Assembly: GCF_030445035.2 (NCBI RefSeq)
Contig: NC_080688.1
Span: 64,141,449 to 64,205,448, forward strand
Origin: Dasypus novemcinctus
Taxonomy: Eukaryota > Chordata > Mammalia > Cingulata > Dasypodidae
DNA: 64,000 bases
Direction of reading: 5' to 3'
Positions 54,532 to 64,000 of the stretch are shown here, in pieces. The translations under genes and the position numbers were made by a program. The stretch's first letter is position 1; every line of letters starts with the position of its first letter. The notes under the pieces were generated by a model. It saw nothing but the letters and a program-made list of their open reading frames with translations. It was not told where the DNA came from and did not search any database.

Positions 54532-54696
54532 TTGTAGTTTTCTGTCTTTTTAATAATGACCATTCTACTAGGTGTGAAATGATATTTCATTGTAGCTTTG
54601 ATTTGCATTTCCCTAATCCCTAGTGATGTTAAACATTTTTTCTCGTATTTTTCATGATTTGTATTTCTTCTTTGGACAAATGCCTATTCAACTTTT

Positions 54697-54912
54697 TTGC
54701 CCCTCCCCCCCCCTTTTAGCTACCAGGACTGGGGATTGAACCCGGGACCTCATATGTGGGAGGCTGGCACTCAACCAATGAGTCACATTGGCTCCTTGGA
54801 GTTGGTTTTTTCCACTTGTTTGCTTGTTGCTTGTTTTTGTTTTCTAGGAGGCACTGAGACCTCCCACATAGGAGGCAGGTGCTCAACTGCTTGAGCCACA
54901 CCCGCTCCCTTG
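54697..54912 (-). mobile_element. DAS-II-like tRNA SINE (antisense)
   Basis: Two tRNA-like units: GGGATTGAACCCGGGACCTC near 54732 and GGAGGCACTGAGACCTCCCA near 54848, each ending in a GAGTCACATTGGCTCC/GAGCCACACCCGCTCC head. Dimeric and diverged. Confidence 0.75.
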
Positions 54913-56116
54913 TTTGTCTTTTTATTGTTGAGTTGAAGCATCTCTTCATATATCATGGATAGAAAACGCTTATCAGATATGTGATTTCCAAATATTTTCT
55001 TCCATTAAGTCGGCTGCCTTTTTACCCTTTAGACAAAGTCCTTTGAGGTACAAAAGAGTTTAATTTTGAGGAGGTACCATTTATCTGTTTTTTCTTTTGT
55101 TCATGCTTTGGGTGTAAGACCCAAGAAACCACCACCTACCACAAGATCTTGAAGATGTTTCCCTATATTTTCCTCTAGTACTTTTATGGTAATTGCTTTT
55201 ATATTTAGGTCTTTGATCCATTTTGAGTTAATTTTTGTCTAAGGAGTGAGACAGGGGTCCTGTTTCATTCTTTTGGTTATAGATATCAGTTCTTCCACCA
55301 CTGTTTGTTGAAGAGACTGTTTTGACCCATAAACATGGACTTGGTAGGTTTGTCAAACACCAGTTGGCCATAGAGGTGAGGGTTTATTTCTGGAATCTCA
55401 ATTCTATTTCATTGGTTAGTGTGTCTATCATTATGTCAATACCATGCTGTTTGACCCCTGTACCTTTGTATATTTCAAGGTCAGGCAGGGAAAGTCCTCC
55501 CACATCGCTGCTCTCTTTTAGAATGCTTTTGGCTATTCGGGTGCACTTTCCCTTTCAAATAAATTAAGTAATTGCCTTTTTTATTTTTGTAAGGTAGGCT
55601 CTTGGAATTTTGATAGGGTAAAGATTGACATCTTCTTTGATAGTTAGTCTTCCAGTCCATAAACACAGGATGTCTTTCAATTTGTTTAGGTCTTCTTTGA
55701 TTTTTTTTAACATTGTTTCCTAGTTTGTTGAATATAGATCCTGTACTTCTTTGGTTAAACTGATTCCTATGTATTTGAGTCTTTTTGTTGCTATTGTAAA
55801 TGGTATTTTTTTTTCCTGATTTCCTCCTCAGATTGTTCAATGATAGTGTTCAGAAACATTACTGTTGACCTCGTATCCTGCCACTTTGCTGAAATTGTTC
55901 ATTAGCTTGAGTAGCTTTGTTGCAGACATTTCAGAATTTTCTAATGTCATTCATAAATGGTAGAGTGTTACTTCCTCTTTTCCTATTTGGATGCTGTTTA
56001 TTATTTTTTTCTTGTCTAATTGCTGGAGCTAGAACTTCTAGCAGAATACTGTATTCAATATCATTCACTTGTTCAACACTTGTTCCCAATCTTAGAGGGA
56101 AAGCTTTCAACCTTTC

Positions 56117-56443
56117 TCAATTGAGTATGATGATGATTGTGGATTTTCCATATATATACCCTTTATCATATTGAGGAATTTTCCTTCTATTCCTATCTTT
56201 TGAAGTGTTTTTTATCAAGAAAGGATGCTGGCTTTTGTTAAATGCCTTTTCTGCATCAATCAAGGTGATGATGCAGATTTTTCCCTTCAACTTGTTAATG
56301 TGGTGTAGTAAGTTAATTGATCTTCTTACGTTGTACCAACCTTGCATACCAGGAATAAATCCCACTTGTTCATGGTGTATAATGCTTTTGATATGATGTT
56401 GTATTTTATTACTTGCAAGTATTTTGTTGAGAATTTTTCTCAT
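56117..56443 (-). pseudogene. L1 ORF2 reverse transcriptase remnant
   Basis: Frame with [20 protein letters not shown] and [18 protein letters not shown], the conserved RT blocks. Truncated by stops on both sides; part of the old L1. Confidence 0.88.
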
Positions 56444-57344
56444 CTATATTCATTAGAGAGATTGATCTGTAACTTTCTTTTCTTGTAGTATCTTTATCTG
56501 GTTTTGTTATTAGGGTGATGTTGTCTTCATAAAATGTTTTGGGTAATTTTCCCTCCTCTTTAACTTTTTGGAAGAGTTTAAACAGGATTGGTGTTAATTC
56601 TTCTCAAAATGCCTGGTAGAATTCACCTGTGAAGCCATCTGATCCTGTACTTTTGTTGGGAGATTTTTGATGACTGATTCAATCTCCTTAAATGTAAATG
56701 GTTTGTTGAGATATTCTATTTCTTGTAGAGTCAGTGTAGGTTATGCATTTCTAGGAATTTTTCCATTTCATCTAGGTTGTCTAGTTTGTTGGTACACAGT
56801 TTCTCATAATATTCTCTTATGATCCTTTTATTTCTTTGGGGTCAATCATAACTTTCTCCTTTCATTTCTGATCTTATATATTTGTATCTTTTCTCTTTTT
56901 TCCCCCACTAGTCTAGCTAAGGGTTTGTTGATTTTATTAATCTCAAAGCACCAGCTTTTGGTTGTTTCTCTACTTTTTAAAATTTTTGGTCTCATTTTCA
57001 TTTATTTCTACTCTAATCTTTATTTTTTCCCCTCTGCTTGCTTTGGGATTGGTTTGTTGTTCTTTTTCTAGTTTCTCCAGTTCAGTTAGATCTTTGATTT
57101 TAGCACTTTCTTCTTTTTTAATATAGGCATTAAAGGCTATAAATTTCCCTCTCAGCACTGCCTTTACTGTATCCCATAAGCTTTGATAAGTTCTGGTCTC
57201 ATTTCACTTATCTAAATGTATTTACTAATTTTACTCACAATTTCTTCTTTGACCCACTGATTGTTTAGGTGTGTGTTGTTTAGTCTTCACACAACAGCGA
57301 ATTTTCCCCTTTCCCATCCATTATTGATTTCCAGTTTCATTCCA

Positions 57345-57707
57345 TTATGATCTGAAAAGGGTGCTTTGTATAATTTCAAGCTTTTTATATTTATTGAGAA
57401 TTGCCTTGTGACCAAACATGTGATCTCTCCTGGAGAAAGATTCATGAACACTTGAGAAGAATGTATATCCTGTTGATGTGGGATGCAACATTCTGTACAT
57501 GTCCGTTAGGTCTAGCTTATTTATCATATTGTTAAATTTCTCTGTTTCTTTGTTGATCAGTCTGGTTGTTCTATCTAATGATATGAGTGGTGTGTTGAAG
57601 TCTCCAACTAATATTGTAGAGATGTCAGTTTCTCCCTTCATTTTCTTTTTATTACCTCTCCTTGTGTCTTGCTTGCTGTCTGCTCTCTGTCTCCATTCGC
57701 TGTGCAT
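57345..57707 (-). pseudogene. L1 ORF2 endonuclease remnant
   Basis: Contains ILVGDFNTPLISLDRTTR and a following DMYRMLHPTSTGYTFFSS block, the APE-type endonuclease signature of L1 ORF2. The frame is shifted relative to the RT remnant. Confidence 0.85.
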
Positions 57708-58015
57708 TCTTCTGTCTGTATTTATTTTTATTTATTCCCCTCCCTTGCGGCTTGTTTGTTGTTTTTGCTCTCTGCGTCCATTCACTGCACTCTTCTGTGT
57801 TTTTTACTTATCTTCCTTTTTTGTTGCATCACCTTGCTGAGTCGGCTCTCTGCAGCACTTGTGGGCCGGTGGCACTCTGCAGCGCTTGTGGGCCAGCGGC
57901 TCTCCGTGGCATGTGGGTGAGCCTGCCTTTGCAAGGAGGCCCCGGGACGTGAACCCAGGGCCTCCCATATGGTAGATGGGAGCCCAACTGATTGAACCAC
58001 AGCTACTTCCCCCTC
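57655..58015 (-). mobile_element. tRNA-derived SINE (antisense, diverged)
   Basis: TCTGCTCTCTGTCTCCATTC, TGTTGCATCACCTTGCTGAG, and a head reading GAACCCAGGGCCTCCCATAT to GAACCACAGCTACTTCCC. The body carries two GCAGC(A/G)CTTGTGGGCC(G/A)G units, an arrangement not seen in the other copies. Confidence 0.75.
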
Positions 58016-58348
58016 TCCCTTCAGTTTTGCTAGAGTTTGCCCCATGTATTTTGGGGCACCCTGGTTAGGTGCATAGAATTTATGACTGTTCTTTTTTCCT
58101 GGTGGATTGTCCTTTTTATTAATATATAATGGCCTTCTGAATCTCTTCTAACTTTTTTTTCATTTAAAGTATGTTGTGTCTGATATTAGTATAGCTACAC
58201 ATGCTCTTTTTTGGTTATTGTTTGTGTGGATCTTTTTCCAACCTTTTACTTTCAGCTGGTTTGTATCCTTGGTTCTAAGGTGAGTCTCTTGTAGGTAGCA
58301 TATGGAAGGCTCACATTTTTAAAATCCATTCTGTCAGCCTATATCTTT

Positions 58349-58686
58349 TTTTTTTAAGATTTATTTTATTTATTTATATCCCTCTTTTCATTTGCGCTCG
58401 CTGTCTGTTCTCTCTGTCAGTTTGTTGTGTGCTCTCTGTGTCTGCTCAACTTCTTTTTCAGAGGCATTGGCAACCAAACCCAGGACCTCCCATGTGGGAG
58501 GGAGGTACCCAATGGCTTGAGCCACCTCCACTCCCACTTGTGTCTCTCATTGTAGTTCCTCATTGTGTCTTTTTGTTACATCAGCTTGCCATGTCAACCT
58601 ATCGCATCAGCTTGCTGTCTTGCACGTCTTCTTTAGGAGGCACTGGGAACCAAACCCGGGACCAACTGCTTAAGCCACATCCACTT
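58349..58686 (-). mobile_element. dimeric DAS-II-like SINE (antisense)
   Basis: T-run and AAGATTTATTTTATTTATTT, then two tRNA-like units (AACCAAACCCAGGACCTCCC and AACCAAACCCGGGACCAACT). Flanked by (A/C)AGCCTATATCTT at about 58336 and 58687, the target duplication. Confidence 0.85.
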
Positions 58687-58955
58687 CCAAGCCTATATCT
58701 TTTCATTGGGGAGTTTAATCCATTCACATTCAATGATATTACTGTAAATGAATTATTTGCTTCCACCATTTTATTCTCTGGTTTTAAATGTCATCTTATT
58801 TTCTTCCGTCCTTTACTCTTTCAGCTTTCCTTTCTGCTATTCTTGCCTTCTATACTCCCCTCCAAGCCTCTCTCTCCTGACCTTTTTTGGGGGTGAGGGC
58901 AGTGAGGCTCCCTTTAATACTTCCTGCAAAGGCAGATTCTTTTTTATGAATGCTC

Positions 58956-59207
58956 TTAGTTTTGTTTTGTTTTGTTTTTTAGTGAATATTCACCTTCATA
59001 TTTGAAGGACAATTTTGCTGGATAAATAATTCTCAGCTGGCAATTTTTCTCTTTCAGTATCCTAATCATATCACACCACTGGCTTCTCTCCTCCATGGTT
59101 TCTGATGTGAAATCCACACTAAGTCTCACTGGGCATCCCCTGTATATGATGGTTTGTTTCTCCCTTGCTACTCTCAGAATTTTCTCTTTATCTTTAATGT
59201 TTGACAT
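58956..59207 (-). pseudogene. L1 ORF1 C-terminal remnant
   Basis: Frame with KDKEKILRVAREKQTI, MEERSQWCDMIRILKEKN and IYPAKLSF, matching the C-terminal domain of the L1 ORF1 RNA-binding protein. Part of the old L1, not functional. Confidence 0.88.
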
Positions 59208-60796
59208 TCAGAGTAGTATGTGTCCTAGAGTATTTGATTTATTCTGAATGGGGCATGCTGCAATTCTTGGTCATGCAAATTCATTTCCTTCATGAGAGTT
59301 AGGAAAATTTCAGTCATTATTTCTTTAAATACTCTTTCTGCTCCCTTCCTTCTCTTCTTCTGGAACTCACATGATACACATGTTGTTGTTGTGTTCTGTG
59401 TTATTCAACTCCCTGAGTCCCTGCTCAATTTTTCCAGTCTTTTCTTTCTTTTCAATTTCAGCTGTTCTGTATTCTACATCACTTATTCTTTCTTCTATCA
59501 TTTTGAGTCTGCTGTTGTATGCCTTGAATGTGTTTTTTTTATCTCACCTATCATGTCTTTCCTTCCCATGAGCTGTTATTTTTCTATTCAGGTTTTCAAA
59601 TTCTTCTTTGTGCTCACTCAGTGTCTTCTAATGTCCTTTATCTCTTTAGCCATACTCTATTTCAACTCATTAATTTGATTTTGGGAGTTTTTATGAATCT
59701 TGTTGATTAGTTGTCTCAAATCCTGTGTTTCATCTGGGCCTTTGATATATCCCTTTGCTTGAGCCACTTCTATTTTCTTAGTATGGCTTGTAATATTTTG
59801 CTGACGACTAGGCATCTGATTATGATGGTGAGTTTACTCTGATGTTCCATTTCTTTCTTTCATAGGATTTAGGTGCAGGAGGCTGTATGTTACTGATGTT
59901 TTTTGATTTTTGATTCAACCAGTTCTAGGTTTTAGGATTATCTCTGTTAACTGCTCAAATCTGGGCCGTGAACCCAGTAATGGGCCGTGGACCTGCATCC
60001 AAAGTCCTTAGGGAGGGAGGCTGTAAAGGCATGAAAAGATGCTCTTATTTACTTTTAATTTCCTCACATGCACTTCCTTGGTCTACCAGTAGATGGTGCA
60101 ATTCAGCAGCCTTCCAGTTTAAAGCCTGATCAGAGTGTGTTCCTGGCAACAATGGCTGCAACAATGTGACAGAGGATCCTGCCTGGAGGCAATTCAGAGC
60201 CTCCCAATTCAAACTTCCTCATAGGCTGTTCTCCAACTTTTGCTGGTGGCCACCTCCCTTTTCCTGGGTAGGAAATTCTTCCTCTCCCCTCTTTGTCCTC
60301 AACAACCAGTCCCGGCCAGGAGGGAGGGTGATTGAGAGGGTTGGATCTCTTTAGTTCCATGCTGGCGCTCAAGGCAAACAATGGCATGGCCCTACCTGGC
60401 CTGGAAAGGCTCATGGGACACAGCGTAACAAATTTGTGGGTCAAAAGCTGAATCAGCCTTAGGCTGTGCCCTTCTCTCTCTCTTTTCCTGGAGCGGTAGG
60501 TCCCTGTGGCCCCCTCTGTCTGTAGCCACCAGCCTGAGGCTGGAGAATTAAAAATTATCTGCTTGCAGGGTGGGGGAAGAGCACTGGTTATGCAGCTGCA
60601 GTTTCTACCCACAGTCTTTCCACTGAGATTTTTTTTCCTGTGCCCATCTGTTTTCGGGGTGGTGTCCAGCCTTCCCCTGCTGTTCAAAACCCTAGAACAT
60701 TTTTGTCCAGGACCTTTCTGCCTATCCTCTAGCTATTTTTGGCAGGGAGAGAAGAGAGTCCTGTGTCTTTCTAATCCACCATCTTCCCAGAAGTAG

Positions 60797-60838
60797 AGTA
60801 GATTATTGCATTTTTGAGCACAGCCTTAGCGGGCACCT
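60797..60838. other. intronic sequence at the L1 5' edge
   Basis: Short single-copy stretch; the L1 target duplication is no longer recognisable. Confidence 0.3.
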
Positions 60839-61018
60839 AGGTCAGTTGGTCTTAAACTTGAATTGTTATCAGGATTGGATAAAACACAGATTTCTGGGTC
60901 CTGCTCCCAGAGATTCTGGTTTAGTAGGTGTGTAGTGGGGCTCGAGGATTTGCATTTCCAGGAAGTTCCCGGATGCTGTTGCTGCTCTGTTGGCCACACT
61001 GAGTACTCTGACCCAGCT
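60839..61018 (+). mobile_element. MER5A-type DNA transposon remnant
   Basis: GGTCTTAAACTTGAATTGTT, TTTCTGGGTCCTGCTCCCAG, AGATTCTGGTTTAGTAGGTG and GAGGATTTGCATTTCCAGGA follow the MER5A order. Confidence 0.75.
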
Positions 61019-62059
61019 AATCCTTCACGCTGCAGGTAGGCAGATGGGTCAAAGAGGAGGGTGGCAGAACTGGACCTCGAACTTTCCTAGAATTGTACTG
61101 CCACCCAAATAAAAAGGTAGGGTGGTGTGCACAGTGCCAGGTGCACCCCTCTAGCAATGCCACCTCACAGTCCTGAGAGGCAAGCCTTGGGAATCCACAG
61201 ATTCTGCCATCTCTGATGGAAGCACCAGGGCTGGGTGAGCTAGGCACACTCAGACTTGCAGAGGGTTCAGCTCAGAGTCTTCGGCAGGGCTCGAAATGCA
61301 TTACTGCATTTAATCCTCACCAGAGCCTTAAGGGGTAGGTTTTAAAATTACAATTACAATGACTAGTAATACTGACCTTCAGGCCCCTCTCACATCGCAG
61401 GCAATGCAAATGTTAAATCTTCAAATGTCAAGGGCCTACAATAAATATCCACAATAAACTTCTCCTAAATGTCTCATTACAGCCTCTAAAATAAATTACA
61501 TTTCGGCAGCTATCAGCCCAAGTGTGTGAGAAGCACCGGGAGGATGACAGCGACTTCCTTTTATTGTGTGCCCACCATGAATGAGCGAATGTGCTTTCAG
61601 TGACCCTGAGAGGTGGTGCACTGTCCTCATGTCGACAGAAGAGATGAAGTCTCAAAGAAGTCAAGCAGCCTTCCTGAAGGTGTCCTGCAGGTGAGGGGCA
61701 AAGGGACCTGGAGAGCCACCTGGGTGTGGCTTGCTGGCGTGCTGTCTTGACTCTCAGCCTGGGGCCTGCACGGGCCACCTCAGAAAGCACAGACGGGAAC
61801 AGTCAAAGCAGGGCCTTCAGAACCAGCTTCCTGCCTCTGGGCCCAGGAGCCTGGGGCACGGCCAGGGGAGGGCTCAGCTCTTGGCAGAAACTGTCTTTTC
61901 CTAATGGAGACTTTTTGTGGGAGTGGGATACTGTGGGCAAAGCGAACAATAAGTTAGTCCTGGGAAAAAACGTAGAGATCAGCTAGCTTACTAGGAGTGT
62001 GTTAACACACTTTGATTCACAGTCCAAGCCAGTGGGGCTCAGTAACTTGGATTATTGGC
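61019..62059. other. ZBTB7C intron, single-copy sequence
   Basis: A MIR-like word (TTACTGCATTTAATCCTCAC) is at about 61301. About 61380-61570 is repeat-free and AT-rich with a canonical octamer ATGCAAAT at 61404-61411 and could be a conserved regulatory element. Confidence 0.4.
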
Positions 62060-62175
62060 AGTAAGCTTCCCAGGAGCTTGAAAAGACCAATCTAATCCTG
62101 CTCTCTCATTTAAAGGATAAGGAAGCTATGGACCAGAGAGGGAATGGCTGTCTGAGGTCGCACAGCCTCCTCCTT
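62060..62175 (+). repeat. MIR SINE fragment
   Basis: CATTTAAAGGATAAGGAAGC, TATGGACCAGAGAGGG and GAGGTCGCACAGCC are MIR words in order. Confidence 0.65.
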
Positions 62176-62869
62176 TGAGAGCATAATACACATGTGCACG
62201 GGCAGGGTGGGGCCTGGCGCCAGGCACTGCAAGAACCGGATGGAGCCCCTTGGCTGCCCTGAGCTGCAGTTTCCTGACCTATTATTAGTGGGAGCTGGGG
62301 TGCCCCATTTTGACCTCTGGTGTTCTGTATTTGCATCTGGATAACGGGATTATTCGGAATCTCTTTCTGGATTGGATCTGCTTGTGGAGGCACATGCGTT
62401 TGATTGGAATTGTTTCCAGTCTGACCCTCAGGAGCTGAGCTCTTTGTCACGTCCCTTCAGGCGTGGGGTCCGGGGATCCTGATTAAAATCTCCCAAGGAA
62501 CCCTTCCCCTAGGCCTGCGTGCTGATTGACTCCTGAGCATGGCCTTCAAGGCTCCTCACAAGCTCCACCCGATCTACCTCGGCAGCCCCAGCCCCTGCGC
62601 TGCACCCAGGCTCCCTCTGGCTGACACCCAGAGCAGGCCCGGCGCTGTCCGGCTTTGTGTCTTTGAGCACCTGCATGGGCGGGGCTGCCGGGTCCCTGGA
62701 GCAGAGCCAGCCCCCCGGGAGGGCAGGTGCTCATCAGTGCTGCCTCCCTCTCCCTGCTGTGCAAATCAGGCTGGGTCGGCAGCGCTCCGTCCTGAGGGCC
62801 ATTCCCGGGGTCCGGGCCCAGGTGCCAGCGTGTGTCCTCATGCCTGCCCAGCCCCCTCCTCCCCGATCA
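62176..62869. other. ZBTB7C intron, GC-rich single-copy sequence
   Basis: Nothing recognised. Overlapping frames (62539-62907 plus, 62546-62764 minus) are unsupported. Confidence 0.4.
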
Positions 62870-63215
62870 TCTTGTCTGTGTTCATTCTTGCCGTTTGCCC
62901 TGCCTGAAATGTCTCCCACCTGAAATCCTCCAATCCTTCAAGGCCATACTCAAGGGCAGTCTTCCACAAACCCTTTCCTGTTCACCCAGGCATCATCCTC
63001 TACACTGACCTTCCAGAGCCCTGTGACCTTGAATGCGGCACCTGTCCGCACCATCTGCCTCTGTCCCCAATGATCCTGTATTTGTCAGCAATGTCCTCAC
63101 AGCAGGCCATGGATCCTGCCTGGGAGGGCAAGACTATCTTCTACACTCGCATTGTCCACGGCCTTGCTTAGACTGCACAGGTGCTCAGGAAACACCAGAT
63201 GAGTGACCGGTGTTC
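62870..63215 (-). repeat. LINE-2 3' fragment (antisense)
   Basis: CATTCTTGCCGTTTGCCCTG, CCTTCAAGGCCATACTCAAG, CACAAACCCTTTCCTGTTCA and CACAGGTGCTCAGGAAACAC follow antisense L2 3' order. Confidence 0.75.
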
Positions 63216-63849
63216 TCATTCTGTGATGAGAGGAGCAGCTGGTGGAGTGCCCGGGAGCCTCATGGACTCACGGAGGCCTTGGACCTGGGACACTTACAGC
63301 CTGTTAGCGAGCCTTTGATGCCCTTTGTAGAATTGGACACTGGCTAGGGAGTCGGGACAGTGGCCTTTTGGGCAGCACTCCGCAAACTCTACGTGCAAGT
63401 CAGCACCCCTTCCCGCCTTGCGGAGGTGAGCACTGACACCCGCCTGTTTAGAGGCTGCCTTTGCAAGGGCTGCCTTGGCTTTCAGCGTGCACGCTGTCGC
63501 CAGGGCAAGGGCCACCAAGCGTGCGGCCCCCTTGGCCACCCCACATCCTCACGGCGGCGTTGCCCTGTCCCTGGCTCCTGGAACCCTGTCTTGTTGGGAG
63601 TGTAGGCAGGGAGAGGAGGAGGGAGGCAGCAGATTCAGGGGAAGGCAGCAGCCAGGGTGAAAAAGGAAGCTGGGTGTGTGCACACGCTTCTCAACAGTCC
63701 CCATTCCCCTGGACCGGACGCTCCCTGCGCACCAGGCGGCACCGTGCTGACGCCCATTCTGCGCAGGAAGTCGTGCTGCCATTGTTCCCACGGGGAAGCA
63801 GAGGCAAGGGAAGGGGCAGCCGGGGGATCAGCACTCACCTCATCCTGGG
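63216..63849. other. ZBTB7C intron, single-copy sequence
   Basis: No exon recognised. Several overlapping frames on both strands lack domains. Confidence 0.4.
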
Positions 63850-63993
63850 CACTGTGCCAGGGGTCATCAACCGGAGCACCCTTAGGGAGTGCCTCATATT
63901 ACACATGGGGAAACTGAGGCCCAGAGAAGGGAGGAGACCGGGCCCAGGTCCCACAGCTAGTTAGTGGCAGAACCAGACCATGAACTGGGTCTC
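63850..63993 (+). repeat. MIR SINE fragment
   Basis: TTACACATGGGGAAACTGAG, GCCCAGAGAAGGGAGG and CCACAGCTAGTTAGTGGCAG are MIR words in order, running close to the window edge. Confidence 0.8.
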
Positions 63994-64000
63994 CTGATTA

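Larger units (their letters stand above)
53640..60796 (-). mobile_element. old, nearly full-length LINE-1 in the ZBTB7C intron
   Basis: The sense strand is minus, the same as the gene. The 5' end at about 60796 reads CTTCTGGGAAGATGGTGG, the usual L1 5' UTR start with a YY1-type AAGATGG word. Then come a 5' UTR, an ORF1 remnant (58956-59207), endonuclease (57345-57707), RT (56117-56443) and ORF2 C-terminal (54298-54531) remnants, and part of a 3' UTR (to about 53640, no A tail seen). Four SINEs interrupt it; without them it is about 5.9 kb. Frameshifts and stops are frequent, so it is an old inactive copy. Confidence 0.88.

Noticed and set aside
60071-60099. CTCF-like CCAGTAGATGGTGC
   Set aside because: One mismatch in the invariant GGC core and it lies inside the old L1 5' region; weaker than the two motifs reported.
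1-64000. CRISPR array, prophage, operon or bacterial defence system
   Set aside because: All repeats are dispersed eukaryotic retroelements or microsatellites. There are no regularly spaced short repeats and no compact gene clusters.

Overview
This window is mammalian nuclear DNA, most likely from a xenarthran close to the nine-banded armadillo (Dasypus). The main clue is a large set of tRNA-derived SINEs of the armadillo DAS type, recognisable from the tRNA-like head with a GGTTCAAACC B box, the AAGGAGTGC body and the AATAAATAAATC-A(n) tail. There are also long LINE-1 copies and older pan-mammalian repeats (MIR, L2, MER5A, MER20, MLT1-type LTRs, L1M). This placement rests on recognising the repeats by eye; no database search was possible.

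Only one protein-coding gene is supported. The last coding exon of ZBTB7C (POK-family BTB/zinc-finger transcription factor) lies on the minus strand at 51577-52228. It encodes the end of zinc finger 2, fingers 3 and 4, and the conserved C-terminal tail. The sequence at 52229-64000 is therefore the last intron of that gene, and its BTB-coding exon lies beyond the right edge. The 3' UTR runs leftwards, perhaps to about 49.1-49.3 kb. In human the next gene downstream of ZBTB7C is SMAD2, so 1 to about 49 kb is probably the SMAD2-ZBTB7C intergenic interval. I found no convincing exon there.

Layout. From 1 to 17 kb the sequence is mostly single-copy with L1 tails, two LTR remnants, MER5A, MIR and L2 fragments and four SINEs, one nested in another. 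From 17.6 to 23.8 kb a long 5'-truncated L1 (18497-23459, minus) sits inside a DAS SINE; its ORF2 remnant is open for about 800 codons apart from one TGA. From 24 to 34 kb there are SINE clusters, MER20 and L1 fragments. At 35.69-36.03 kb there is an orphan CpG island with a strong G-quadruplex tract. From 37 to 46 kb there are old L1 pieces, SINE nests, an old direct duplication and a consensus CTCF motif. From 49 to 52.2 kb are the ZBTB7C 3' UTR and terminal exon. The intron (52.2-64 kb) holds a second CTCF motif and an old, nearly full-length L1 (about 53.64-60.80 kb) in the same orientation as the gene, broken by four SINEs.

I saw no operon, CRISPR array, phage or other novel multigene system, and a vertebrate intergenic/intronic window is not where one is expected. 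The observations most worth following are the orphan CpG island, the divergent CTCF motif pair around the ZBTB7C 3' end, the young L1 with its very long 3' UTR, a SINE subgroup with a diagnostic deletion, and several repeat-free stretches that look like candidate conserved noncoding elements.
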